Below, one piece after another: positions 33,046 through 42,682 of a stretch of DNA of 64,000 nucleotides. Positions within the stretch are counted from its first letter, which is position 1. Every line of letters begins with the position of its first letter. The position numbers and the translations under genes were made by a program. The stretch lies in assembly GCA_037127315.1 (NCBI GenBank), contig JBBBDQ010000398.1:4837501-4901500 (forward strand), given 5' to 3'. The notes under the pieces are model-generated. The model saw only the letters and a program-made list of their open reading frames with translations. It had not been told where the DNA came from and made no database searches. Origin of the DNA: Ascarosepion bandense. Taxonomy: Eukaryota; Mollusca; Cephalopoda; Sepiida; Sepiidae.

Positions 33046-33536
33046 ACTGTTGTAATATAACGGTCTGGCCCACCCAAGAAAGGCTGATACAAGCCGTGTT
33101 GTTTCCGGTCGGTGAAAAGTAACGGATGTCACTTTGACCCTATTTCCGGCAGATGCGGAAATAACTCAGAGGCAAACAGACAGGTGACTCTGAGAATTAC
33201 GTAGGCGTCGCGTGGGCGTCGCGTGATCAAGGCAAAGCCGGAAGAAACAAGTCCCGGTTTTGGAAGATATATAAAGACCGCGAAAACACGGATTCGCCGG
33301 GCAGTCAGAAGAAGTGAGAGCAGAAGTAGCAGCAGAACCACAGAACACGAAGGAAGGCAGTTCACAGCTGCCCCCAATAGCATGCTGCTATTGTGGGGTA
33401 CGCATTCGTCAACCCCTGGAAGCGCGCTCTCACTCTCTGTTCACTAGGCCACACGGTCCATCGTTCATTAATAAAAATATCACTTGATATATTTTTATAT
33501 ACAGGCGTGTTTGTTGTTTATTGATATACAACACTG
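33046..33536 (+). mobile_element. Solo LTR inserted in a LINE
   Basis: The insertion lies within the LINE phrase that reads ACTGTAAA when uninterrupted. ACTG occurs on both sides (33046-33049 and 33533-33536), giving a 4-bp target duplication and an insert of 483 bp. Its ends also form TGTTGTA...TACAACA, a perfect 7-bp inverted repeat of LTR style. A TATA box TATATAAAG lies at 33268-33276 and an AATAAA signal at 33470-33475, so the U3-R-U5 order is on the plus strand. The centre is distinctly GC-richer than its surroundings. Small open frames inside are not genes. Confidence 0.75.
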
Positions 33537-33621
33537 TAAATTGGGGCGACCTAGTCGCCAGTCTAGTAGCCCGATCAAATTCATGCATAGGAGGCACAAA
33601 AGAGCTAAGCTCATCAGAACA
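33537..33621 (-). mobile_element. jockey-type LINE 3' fragment, part 2
   Basis: TAAATTGGGGCGACCTAGTC, GCCAGTCTAGTAGCCCGATC and AAATTCATGCATAGGAGGCA continue the LINE complement after the solo LTR. Confidence 0.75.
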
Positions 33622-33692
33622 CTTACATCTACAATGTGAAGTTGCGAAGGATCATGTTACGTCCATGTCCTGAAGATTAAAGGCAACTATAA

Positions 33693-33988
33693 AATAAGAT
33701 CGTGATATACGCTTTGGGCGGTCATGTCTCGAAAGAGACATGACTGACTGGGGAGGAGATTATCCCGCAGTAGGTTGCCATTGCTTTCTGCGGTAGACTG
33801 CCTGCCAACCAAGGCTATAGATCCCAATCTATCCTATTATCTAACTCATAACTGGAGAGAATATACGGATTAACACCTTTTCCCAAGGATATTTGCGCGT
33901 AAGTGAATGCAAGGAATTAAACTGGAATTCGAACTCGGCTCTCCGATTTTTCGTTCCAAACCGATAGCCACTGCACCACAACGCATAT
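33693..33988 (-). mobile_element. SINE-A copy 4
   Basis: Full-length complement: tail with hairpin CATGTCTCGAAAGAGACATG (about 33724-33743), body words CCGCAGTAGGTTGCCATTGC and GCGTAAGTGAATGCAAGGAA, B-box complement GGAATTCGAACTCGG, and head complement GATAGCCACTGCACCACAAC. About 70 bases to its left (33625-33692) there may be an RTE 3' scrap. Confidence 0.85.
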
Positions 33989-34628
33989 CCGTAAATCTCA
34001 TTACAAAACTATATTTTTACTGTGTTTTTATGCGGAGTTTCCCTTCTTCGTTTTCTATGTAAATTTGAGAGATGATTGTTAAGAATTTAGATTCGATTAC
34101 GTAAATCGTTGTAAACAAAATATACAATACACAATTTTATTCATTTATTTTTATATATAAACAGGAAGCTCCAAGCTTTATGCATTCGTCGATGTATAAT
34201 ATAATCATGTAATATCTTCAAAAGAATACAATTCTCACTAAAAAATATTAACGAATTTTAAAATAAGTAAACGAAAAAAAGTAAGTAAAATTATAAACCA
34301 ATAAAATAGAATAAAACTATTTAATTTTTCTGATTTCGAAAAACGCTATTATTTCATTTGAAGTCTTGGAAAGAGATATTTAATAAATCGGTTTAATCCG
34401 ATTTTCGCTGAGATGTAAATAGTAGTCAAAAGCAAAAAAATAGTCTGTAAATGATTGCGCGTTCGGATTTGCTTGATTGTTTCGGTGACTATAGAAACGT
34501 ATAACGTTTTGAAGCAAATGGCAGTGAAAAAGAAAGAGAGTAGTCATAAAAATAGTCTGGGGCTTACTTCCATAAAAATTAAAAGTAATACATTTGCCTG
34601 TCTTTTCACTTGGAACTGAGTCTCTGTT
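33989..34628. other. Unassigned AT-rich sequence
   Basis: A minus-strand open frame of 103 codons (34380-34691) resembles nothing known to me. No repeats recognised. Confidence 0.5.
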
Positions 34629-35080
34629 TTGAATGATATACATATAACTCCTTCCTTGGTTTCTGCTGTCGTCTCCAAACTGGATTTTCACAAGGGATGT
34701 GGATATGATTGTACCTATGCAAGTGTTCTTAAGACATATGCTCTTGAGCTGGCTCTTGTTCTCTCTGAAGTTTATTATAAAGTCATGGTTGATTCTTACG
34801 CTCCTGCTTATTGGAAATAGTCTTCTGTAGTTCTAGACAAGGAAGAACATGGATGAACCGTCGGATAATTCTATTCGCCTGATACTTTTTTTTTTTAGAA
34901 ATATTTATTAAATCCACAAAAAAAAAAGAGAAAAATGATTCAAAGGACTTATCTCATTCACTGACTTCAGCTTTTCGCATAGCAAATCAGATTTCACAGA
35001 AGTAGAAGGGACATCGGATGACATACTGTAATAAGACAATCTCGTACATATCTGGCGTGCAAGATACTTGGGAGTAAACA
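34629..35080 (+). pseudogene. jockey-type LINE fragment, RT N-terminal region (second subfamily)
   Basis: ITPSLVSAVVSKLDFHKGCG, DCTYASVLKTYALELALVLS and DSYAPAYWK correspond to the stretch before the RT fingers in jockey-type ORF2 (compare LSLVAKIIAQLDPHKASGG at about 41946). Decayed IANQISQK and ISYISGVQDT patches follow to about 35080. Stops are frequent and all catalytic boxes are missing. Confidence 0.55.
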
Positions 35081-35811
35081 TTGCCGATCCAAAATCTGCA
35101 ATTTAAGAAAAAATCTGAGCTCGTAGCTTTAAGAATTTTCGAAATAAATTTGTGGCTTTTGCAAATTTTTGGGCCTCAGACACTCAATAAACTCAGCATA
35201 AGCGAAGGAACAGCAAGAAGGCAGACTGCTCTTCGTACAAAAAGAAACCGAGACGAGGCTGCGCCAAAGAGCATAGTCTCCACTGGGGAAAATCAGACAA
35301 GAGCACGACTATGGGTATTCTGCGTGAAATTCTTGCCTGAGCATGCTCATAAATGCCACATGTAAAAATTGACCATATGCCACATCTCACCTTTAGGGAG
35401 AGGCTCGTATAAATACCGAGGCAGCGGAGGCCGACGTGCTGTTGGCGAGGGGTAAGTTTCGTGGTAGTCTCTCCGGTTCTGAATGAAAAAAGAGCGAGTC
35501 TAAATGGTACTTCAAACAGATGTAACTTTTTGCAACACATATCATCTAATCCTAAAGATCGGTTGGTATTTTTAAAAATTCTTTTGTAAGGTTTATCAAC
35601 CTTCTGCAGTTTATTTAAAGGCAGCTGAAAAATATTTTCGATTGTAAGAATAATTTTACTTTTGGAAGATGACACTTCTTTGGAGATATCAAGGAGTTTA
35701 TCTAGAAACAATTGCAACAATTTCATCCATAGCTGTCGGGAGAAAAGTTGGATTCTTAGTGGTTTTTGGCTAGTAAGAGAAACGATTTCTGAAAATGGTT
35801 ACAATCTTTTC
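35081..35811. repeat. Dispersed repeat D6 (35215-35400) in unassigned sequence
   Basis: GAGGCTGCGCC, TGGGGAAAATCAGACA, ATTCTTGCCTG and GCCACATGTAAAA (about 35250-35365) recur in order at 44520-44615. Long open frames on both strands (35081-35365; 35193-35726 minus) overlap this repeat and have no recognised homology. Confidence 0.4.
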
Positions 35812-36300
35812 TTCATCATATCACGCCAAGCAAGACGTTAACGCCATTGATGTGCAGGGGTTATATAAGAGAGTTGAAGTTTTAGGCAGGAAGGGAGTGA
35901 AGACAAAGACGAACTAGCTACAGCGGGTAAAAGAGAAAGGGCAAGAGAAGGATGTGAACGCAGGAGTGAAGAGTTACGAAAGTTGGGAAAAAGGAAAAGA
36001 ACACGATACACGAAGAGATGTAGAAATGACTGGTGTTAAGTGGATAAGAGATGGGAATTGACTTTGCATTTAAATTCTTAGAGTCTATAGTCGTCAGGAA
36101 AGCAAGTACATGGAAGGGAGTCCCACAGGCAGGAAGCGCGAGAAAAGAAGCAGATGGAATAGAATTGTCGCCTGCATGTTTGGTTGATCTAACTGCAAAA
36201 GTGTGAGACATTGTTGCCAATCTGGTTGCCCGAGGGAATTCTTGTAGAGTGGACACTAGTGACCCAACTTCGTCAGAGCAGAAGCCATGTTTTTCAATCT
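35812..36300 (-). mobile_element. jockey-type LINE 3' copy
   Basis: CATCATATCACGCCAAGCAA and GATGTGCAGGGGTTAT are the complement of the LINE 3' terminus. A minus-strand frame carries GFCSDEVGSLVS, RATRLATMSHTF and FLALPACGTPF, the ORF2 C-terminus. Divergence is higher than in the copies near 18 kb and 55 kb. Confidence 0.75.
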
Positions 36301-36489
36301 CCTGAATGTCGTTGAACAAAGGTGCTTGCGCTGTTTCCCGTTCTCTCCGAATAACAAGAGACAAGTATCTAATCATAAAACATGATGGGCATTGGGTTCA
36401 ATAAATTCGTTAACAAGCCATAGTTGACGCCCGGATTCTCTGAAATCACGGAAGAAAAGCAGACGTACTGATGTCATCTCCGATTATTA

Positions 36490-36960
36490 TAAGAAGAGGA
36501 AGAAGATATTACATAAGATATTATTAAATTCTGAATTTAGCTGGTTGCAATGTAAATACAACAGAAATAAAATCATTGGCGAAAAATCAACAACAGCAAT
36601 AATAGCAGTACTACAGATAAAGGAAGAAGATATTACATAAGAGATTTCCTAAGATACTTTTATTAGAGGAAAAATGACGTGGTTACATGATATATTACAC
36701 GAGGTCTTATTATTAATGCTATTGTAAGAAAAGGAAACATTTTACAAGAGAATATATTAGATGAGATATTGTAAAATGTTATAATTATTATTAGAAGAAA
36801 AGGAAGACGATATTAGATGAGAAAATACGACATTATATATTACACCAGATATTATAGGAAAAAGAACATATATGAAATCTTATTAAATATTGAATTCGGC
36901 TTCTTACAACAGAAATACAATAAAGATAAAATCGCTGCCGAATAATCAACAACAGAAATT
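36490..36960. repeat. Degenerate minisatellite with ~60-bp period
   Basis: The word GATATTACATAAGA or a variant recurs near 36510, 36629, 36690, 36751, 36808 and 36870, with intervening A-rich words such as AGAAGAAAAGGAAGA. A longer duplication links 36521-36600 and 36880-36960. Related pieces occur at 47765-47835 and 49825-49885. Confidence 0.6.
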
Positions 36961-36981
36961 CACTCAATTATAAGAAAGACC

Positions 36982-36985
<4 letters not shown>

Positions 36986-37033
<48 letters not shown>

Positions 37034-37135
37034 GTCAACTCGCGCTCATGAAGAGAGAGACAATAGTGAGGTACCGTCAGTTAAGTTCATTCTTTTACTA
37101 GCACCTTCATTATGACGTTGATTAGTGATACATGC

Positions 37136-37203
<68 letters not shown>

Positions 37204-37233
37204 CTATATATCCTCTCTATTATAATAATAACT

Positions 37234-37280
<47 letters not shown>
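36986..37280. repeat. Cluster of (TA)n and (TA)/(TG) tracts
   Basis: (TA)n lies at 36986-37026, a mixed (TA)(TGTA)(TA) tract at 37136-37210 and (TA)n at 37236-37280. The segment CAACTCGCGCTCATG at about 37028 resembles GTTCACGCTCATG after the (TA)n at 60920. Confidence 0.85.
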
Positions 37281-37282
<2 letters not shown>

Positions 37283-37445
37283 TAAAAATCTGCCTTCTTC
37301 TACAGAGCACCCATAGCTCAGAGGTAGAATTGCCGACTGACGTCAATTCTGTCGGGTCTCAATCCTGTATTAAAAGCAATCGCAGTTTAACCGTAGTGAT
37401 GAGCTGCGAAACACATCTGTCTGCGAAACACATCTGTCTGCGAAT

Positions 37446-37448
<3 letters not shown>
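37281..37448 (+). mobile_element. Hammerhead-bearing tRNA-derived SINE (family H2), copy 2
   Basis: The head CCATAGCTCAGAGGTAGAAT is a strong A box. A B-box-like GGGTCTCAATCCTG follows. The SINE is flanked by (TA)n on both sides. The ribozyme region is damaged, as described in its own entry. Confidence 0.75.
37381..37448 (+). ncRNA. Decayed hammerhead motif with internal tandem duplication (H2 copy 2)
   Basis: The core reads GTGATGA instead of CTGATGA and most of stem II is deleted. The 17-base segment CGAAACACATCTGTCTG, covering GAAA, stem III and the GTC cleavage triplet, is present twice in tandem (about 37407-37440). It is inactive as a canonical ribozyme. Confidence 0.65.
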
Positions 37449-37481
<33 letters not shown>

Positions 37482-37489
37482 ACAGCATT

Positions 37490-37788
37490 CTATTAAAATG
37501 TATTGGTATTTCGTTGTTTAAAATTGTTTTTGTGCTAATTACTGTATGAAAAATTCCAGGAAGCAATTCTGGAAGTCCTCCATTTTTAAATTTGCTGTTG
37601 TTCCTGATTATTTTGAAATTGTCATCAAACACTTCGTATTCGTCAGTAAAATCTCTATGATTGTTTTTAAGAAAGATAATGTCCGAGTTTTCGACGCCCA
37701 GACTTGTAATTAGAAATTCGCGTGTGGAAATCTACCCAGCCAAATCGGTTGTAACAGATTTTTTATCTCATCATCGTCGTCAATCTGT
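37490..37788 (-). pseudogene. gypsy element leader and gag start, downstream of a shared LTR
   Basis: On the minus strand the sequence runs from just after the LTR through ACAACCGATTTGGCTGG to a gag-start region containing GAACAACAGCAAATTTAAAA and ends near TTTAAACAACGAAATACC. The same words occur in the gypsy leader at 46834-46975 and gag start at 46010-46130. Because it follows the LTR that ends the gypsy pol at 38613, it must belong to a second, mostly deleted element or to a tandem arrangement. Confidence 0.65.
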
Positions 37789-38613
37789 TGTATCGCCGAG
37801 GTGGCAATACGATACCAGATAATGTGTGCTGAAATATCTAAAGAACAATATCTGTGCTAATGGATGTTTACTACAAACAAAATACAGATAAGAAAAAACA
37901 ACAATATTTAAAAGGGAGGAGAGGTTTAGTTGTTACAATCTCCGAGAGCACAGTCCGATAATAATGTGTTGATTTTTTTTTTTAATCACATCACCCCAAG
38001 CAAGGCGGTAAGGCCACTGGTGTGCAGGGGCTACGTAAGAGTGAATAGATTGGAAAAGAGAAAGTCGGAAACTATATCCTAAACAGGGAACAAGTGATGA
38101 GCCACTACACCTGTTCAATAGACGTGGGTGGAGTGTGAACCGGGCGATAGTTTAGTCTATCTACTCCAACTGAAAAAAAAAGCAAAAACGTGAAAAGATT
38201 GGAAAAGAAAAAACCGGAAACCACATCCTAAACAGGGAACACGGGATGAGCCTCTACACCTGTTCAATAGACGTGGGTGGAGTGTGAACCGGGCGATAGT
38301 TTAGTCTATCTACTCCAATTGAAAAAAAAAGCAAAAAAAGTGAAAAGATTGGAAAAGAAAAAACCGGAAACCACATCCTAAACAGGGAACAAGGGATGAG
38401 CCTCTACACCTGTTCAATAGACGTGGGTGGAGTGTGAACCGGGCGATAGTTCAGTCTATCTACTCCAATTGAAAAAAAATAAGAAAAGAAAAGTGAAAAG
38501 ATTGGAAAAGAGAAAGCCGGAAGCCACACCCTAATTTATATAAGTATTTATATATTTCAGCCCGCAAAACATTTAATATTTGAAATCGCTACAGAAGTGT
38601 CAACTGCTCTACA
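37789..38613 (-). mobile_element. gypsy LTR, split by a short LINE-tail element
   Basis: On the minus strand the LTR begins TGTAGAGCAGTTGAC just after a purine tract GAGTGGAGGTAT, has a TATA-rich stretch at about 38540-38560, and ends GCGATACA at 37789. TGTA...TACA termini and the polypurine tract are the usual LTR marks. Removing the insertion at 37967-38532 leaves about 260 bp. No second LTR with intact ends was found beside gag at 46-47 kb. Confidence 0.6.
37967..38532 (-). mobile_element. Short LINE-tail/minisatellite element, copy 2 (3.5 units)
   Basis: The complement of the jockey-type LINE 3' end (T-run, CACCCCAAGCAAGGC, GGTGTGCAGGGGCTACG) is joined directly to tandem units marked by GATTGGAAAAG at 38048, 38197, 38347 and 38500 (periods 149, 150, 153). 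Units contain CCTAAACAGGGAACA and CGGGCGATAG. There is no ORF2 sequence. It sits inside a gypsy LTR. Confidence 0.85.
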
Positions 38614-38722
38614 ATACCTCCACTCAAAAATGCTTCGTCCCCGGATCGAGATATTTTCTTCTTTTTGGATCGATCTCGATCGTTTCCGTAGATCTTCTTT
38701 TTCGCTTTCCTATGCGTCTTTG
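38614..38722 (-). pseudogene. gypsy pol C-terminal tail and polypurine tract
   Basis: The minus strand reads a basic tail (KAKKKIYGNDRDRSKKKK) and then SGDEAFLSGGIVEQ just before the LTR. It continues the C-terminal extension at 39039-39290 across the SINE-A insertion. Confidence 0.6.
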
Positions 38723-39029
38723 CGTGCGTGGTGGCGCGGTGGATATTGGCTCGGAGCGAGAAATCGGGGAACCGAGTTCGAATTCCAGTTGAATTCCTTG
38801 CATTCACTTAAGTGCAAATACCCTTGGGAAAGGTATTAATCCGTCTCTTTCCTCCAGTTATGGGTTAAATAATAGGACAGATTGGGTTCTATAGCCTTGG
38901 TCGGCAACCAGTCTACCGCAGAAAGCAATGGCAAGCTACTACGTGATAATCTTCTCCCCAGTCTGTCATGTCTCTTTCGAGACATGATCGCCCAAAGCGT
39001 GTATCGCGCATGGCACTTAACTGACTGAA
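38723..39029 (+). mobile_element. SINE-A copy 5, full length with perfect 9-bp target duplication
   Basis: GCGTCTTTG flanks the element exactly (38714-38722 and 39030-39038), fixing its ends. The 5' head GTGGTGGCGCGGTGGATA is an A-box-like tRNA start and GAGTTCGAATTCCAG the B box. The body ends with the hairpin CATGTCTCTTTCGAGACATG and TGGCACTTAACTGACTGA. The length is 307 bp. It interrupts the C-terminal end of a gypsy pol gene, so it is younger than that element. Confidence 0.92.
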
Positions 39030-39038
39030 GCGTCTTTG

Positions 39039-39290
39039 TTGTATATCTGGAGGCATCGGCACATCCAACATGTCGTATATCACTTCCATTGGTTCTTCTC
39101 TATGCTGTCCAGTAGTGTACATTCTTTTTATTTGGTTTATGTGCCTCTTTATAATCCAATATGGATGCTTTATAAGGTACATCATGTGGCCAATCTTTTT
39201 CTCAGTATTGTCTTCTTCCGATAACTCTTTACAATGATTTTAATTTTTAAAATAAACTCTGCCACAGGGTAGAAGCGTTTATGGTTGCAC
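39039..39290 (-). pseudogene. gypsy pol C-terminal extension
   Basis: KTILRKRLAT in one frame, then YLIKHPYWIIKRHINQIKRM and EEPMEVIYDMLDVPMPPDIQ in another, form the post-integrase domain common in gypsy-type pol proteins (H.-K-H-NQIK.R followed by a V-D-F-D-P segment). At least one frameshift separates the parts. Confidence 0.7.
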
Positions 39291-40100
39291 ATAGTGCTGT
39301 CACTCATAGTTTTTATTTATTCATTTGTTTTATCGAAAACTGATTTGATCTCCCTTGCAAAAATTAACTTTGAAGGAGACATTCCTGCATTAGCATTTGC
39401 GTTTGGTGTGATACGCTCGACAGAGAAGATATTATGTAACTCCTCATTTCTAGTTTATGTTCATTGCGCCTTTCTTATTGCCTTTTTAAAAGGCGCCTAT
39501 AAATCGTTCTACTAAACAGTTAGATCTTGGATGGCGTGCAGATATCAAATGAATCTCTGTTTGCTGTTTGCAAAAATTTAAGAATTCGCTTGATGAGAAT
39601 TGTGTCCCGTTGTCTAATGCGATAGTATCGAGCATACAAATTCTTGCTAACAATTCGTGTAGAAATTCTATTGTGATTTTTGTTGTCGGTGATTTGGATC
39701 TGAATATTTCTGGCCATTTTGCAGAGCTTTCCATCACAATAAACTAGTATATACACCTTACCAGCCCTGCATAATCTATGTTTAGCCTAAACGAAGGGTT
39801 GTTGGTTTTGGGGTTAACTTTAAGGGGAGTGATTTCTACCGCGAACTGGCAACTCTTGCAATTTTTGATCAAGTTTTCAACGTTTTTATCCATTCGGTTC
39901 CAATACACGAAACTGCAAAAAGGCTTTCATTCGTGAAATGGCCGGGTGTCCCGAATGGAAATTTCGTAATATTCTTTTTGTTAATACTGCCGAAATGACA
40001 ATTCGTTTACCGAATTTTTACAGTTTGTCTTGACAAACTGAAAAAATATTTTCCATATTTTTCCAATAACTCTTTCTTTTTTCTTTGTTATAAACTTGTC
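39291..40100 (-). pseudogene. gypsy integrase
   Basis: From the N-terminal side (higher coordinates) I read fragments of the zinc-binding region, then CKSCQFAVEITPL, the start of the catalytic core, and, in the open frame at 39486-39737, KWPEIFRSKSPTTKITIEFL, then DNGTQFSSSEFLNFCKQQTE and ARHPRSNCLVERF. DNGTQF.SSEF and the Glu of VERF are the second Asp and the Glu of the D,D-35-E triad. The first Asp region is frameshifted. Below 39480, RITPNANANAGMSPSKL follows the usual line after the core. Confidence 0.8.
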
Positions 40101-40236
40101 AAACTTTGTTGTAGTTCTAATCTCGTTGTGAAAGATAATTCCCTGACATTGTTGTACGTAACGTTTCTTTTTATGTTTGACTCACGAACCAATGAATCTG
40201 TTACTGTTTCTTCCAGTGTTTTGGTCATTCTGGGAA

Positions 40237-40560
40237 TTAATCTTGATAATTCGTCTTCATGCACAATTTTTTTAAAGATAAATAGTCTATTTTAAAGGAA
40301 TAGTTGAGTAAGATATTCACCCATTTTTGCAGTCTGTTCGCAGTGTACATTGAAGTATCTTTCTTCGAGTTAAAAATGGTCACCAACGGACGGTGATTCG
40401 GTTGAAAAATAAACTGTCTGCATTTAATATACTTGTGAAACTTGTTTAAAGCAAAAACCATAGCTAAACCATTTTTTCGATTTGTATTTATTATTATTCC
40501 GCTGACAAAAATGTACTTGAAATGTGATAAACAGCTTTTAGTTTTCCATTCTGTTATTTA
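40237..40560 (-). pseudogene. gypsy RNase H-like region, cut by a LINE
   Basis: The minus strand gives AMVFALNKFHKYIKCRQFIF, NHRPLVTIFNSKKDTSMYTA and NRLQKWVNILLNYSFKIDYL. This is the RNase H segment following the RT in gypsy pol (EALA.VFA..KFH.Y..GR.F...TDH.PL). In the DH pair the expected Asp is Asn (PNHRPL). The upstream part stops at about 40560, where a plus-strand LINE begins; the remaining RT lies beyond 43290. Confidence 0.8.
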
Positions 40561-40569
40561 CGAAGCAAT

Positions 40570-41517
40570 ATGCTCATAACACAATGTAAACAAAATAGCA
40601 AGTCTAAACCAGCTAGTCGTAAATCGCCCAAACCTCTCTGCGTTACCTTCACAAATATACGAGGTATTCGCAGTAACTTTAATAGTGTAGAGTCTTTCCT
40701 TCTAACTAACTCACCCGATATCTTAGCTATATGTGAGATTAACCTTGACCCTTCTATCCCCTCTTCAGAGCTGTTCGTTCCTGGTTACCTTCCTCTCTTC
40801 AGGAAGGACTCCAATGTCCATATGCATGGGCTTGGTGTATATGTCAGCGAACAACTCCCCCTAGTCTGGGTCACATCTCTTGAATCCCTTGATCATTCCT
40901 TCATGTGCTTCCGTCTCTCACTTCTAAGCTCGGTTAGCTATCTCTTCTTCCTCTACCGCTCCCCCTCCTCCTCTGACTGTACGTTACTTGATTGCATCTC
41001 GACTAACATCGACAGGGCCATTTTTTCTCACCCATCTGCCCATATATTTGTGTTTGGCGATTTTAACGCCCACCACACCAAGTGGCTTGAAAACTCAGCC
41101 ACCGACCTTGCTGGGATCCGCACCATGCACTTTTCAATAGCCCAAGCTCTAACGCAAGTGGTGGACTTCCCCACGCATTTCTCTAAAAACCCTAACGGAT
41201 GGGACTCTTTACTCGACCTTTGTTTTACCTCCAGCCCAGACTCCTGCACTACCAGGCAACTCTGCCCCCTTGGAAACTCTGACCACGCCGTAGTCTCCGT
41301 AAACATATCAATCCGCACTAACTCTACCCAAGAAAACCAGACCAGCAGAATATCATACTGCTACCAAAGAGCCGACTGGGACTCGTTCAGGGACTTCCTC
41401 TGCGACGTCCTTGGAACAACGTCTTTGATCTTCCTGTCGAAGACTGTGCCTCCGAAGTCTCCTCTTGGGTTAAGGCTGGCATCGATGCTTTTATCCCTGC
41501 CAGAAAATTCCAACTAA
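40570..41517 (+). pseudogene. LINE ORF2 endonuclease domain (APE type)
   Basis: An open frame of 315 codons begins within ORF2 just before the endonuclease: FTNIRGIRSNFNSVESFLL. It contains LAICEINLD (catalytic Glu), VFGDFNAHHTKW (Asp-Asn pair), the WDSLLDLCFTSSP block and LGNSDHAVVSV (the SDH motif), all in the order of apurinic-type endonucleases that nick target DNA for priming. The family frame is lost near 41415, so the last 30 or so residues of the open frame are out of frame. The start Met is incidental; the true ORF2 start is missing. Confidence 0.85.
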
Positions 41518-42682
41518 AACCTAATTCGTCCCCCTGGTTCTCACCCGCTTGCTCGGCCGCTATTGCCCACCGGAACCATTTCTTCCGGCTCTATCGAAGC
41601 TGCTCGTCGAACCAAAACAGGCGCCTTTTCACCTCAGCACGGAACAAGTGTAAAAAAGTACTGAACGAAGCCAAGAGGGTGTTTGCTACCAGAATTAGGC
41701 AACGCATAGCATCCTCTAAGTTTGGCTCCAAAGATTACTGGCGTCTCTGCGAAAGCGTGCTCAGCAGGAACAAGACTTCAATACCCCCACTAATCAATGA
41801 ATTTGAAGTTCTCACCTCCCCAGCCGACAAGGCTGAATGCTTTGCCCGTAGTTTCTCAACCAATTCGACACTGGACTCGTTAGGAATACCTACACCAGAC
41901 TTCCCACCCAGAACTAAGGCTCAACTAAATAACGTCCACATTTCACTCTCGCTGGTCGCCAAGATAATAGCGCAACTTGACCCACACAAAGCGAGCGGCG
42001 GTGAGGTAATCCCAGTCATAGTACTGAAGAAATGTGCCCCAGAACTCTCCTCTGTCCTCTCTAAACTCTATAACCTTTGCCTATCTGCTTCCTGCTTTCC
42101 TGCCTGTTGGAAGTCCTCCTGCGTAGTACCTATATTTAAGAATCCTGGCGAACCCTCAGACCCCGCCAATTACCGTCCTATTAGTCTCCTTCCAATCTTT
42201 GGCAAAGTTTTCGAGGCCATTATCACCGCCGAGGTGATTCAGCACCTTATGACCAACGGGCTTCTCTCTGACAAACAGTATGGGTTTCGCTTCACCAGGT
42301 CTACTGCTGATATGCTAACGACCATTACCGAGTACATATACCAGGCACTCGACAAGAATGGTGAAGCCGAACTGTTGCCTTGGATATCTCCAAAGCATTC
42401 GACAGGGTCTGGCATGCTGGCCTCTTGTGCAAACTGCGGAGCTATGGGATAACTGGACATCTGTTTGACCTCATCCGGTCCTTCCTCTCTAACCGCACAT
42501 TAAAGGTGGTATTAAATGGGCATGCCTCCCAAAACTACCAGACGAACGCGGGCGTCCCTCAAGGTTCTATCCTAGGTCCCACGCTCTTTCTGATCTACAT
42601 TAATGATCTCCCCGACACCATTAGATCCCAAGTTGGCATGTATGCCGACGATACAACAATCTACTCCCGCATCGTGTATTGA
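41418..42682 (+). pseudogene. LINE ORF2 reverse transcriptase, frameshifted
   Basis: In one frame up to about 42367 I read WFSPACSAAIAHRNHFFRLY, ISLSLVAKIIAQLDPHKASG, CFPACWKSSCVVPIFKNPGE, PANYRPISLLPIFGKVFEAI and LSDKQYGFRF. After a frameshift the palm follows at 42380-42682: DISKAFDRVWH, GVPQGSILGPTLFLIYINDL and YADDTTIYSR, with the catalytic Asp residues intact. The sequence then jumps at about 42676 straight into the C-terminal domain. Confidence 0.88.

Noticed and set aside
33129..33447. Arg/Ser-rich open frames on both strands considered as a small gene
   Set aside because: They fall entirely inside the solo LTR, overlap each other on opposite strands and show no family resemblance.
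35193..35726. Minus-strand 177-codon open frame considered as a host exon
   Set aside because: It overlaps dispersed repeat D6, which recurs at 44.5 kb, and no protein family is recognised. I kept it as an unassigned repeat region.
36490..36960. Regularly spaced repeats considered as a CRISPR array
   Set aside because: Units are degenerate, no constant repeat and unique spacer pattern exists, and the genome is clearly eukaryotic.
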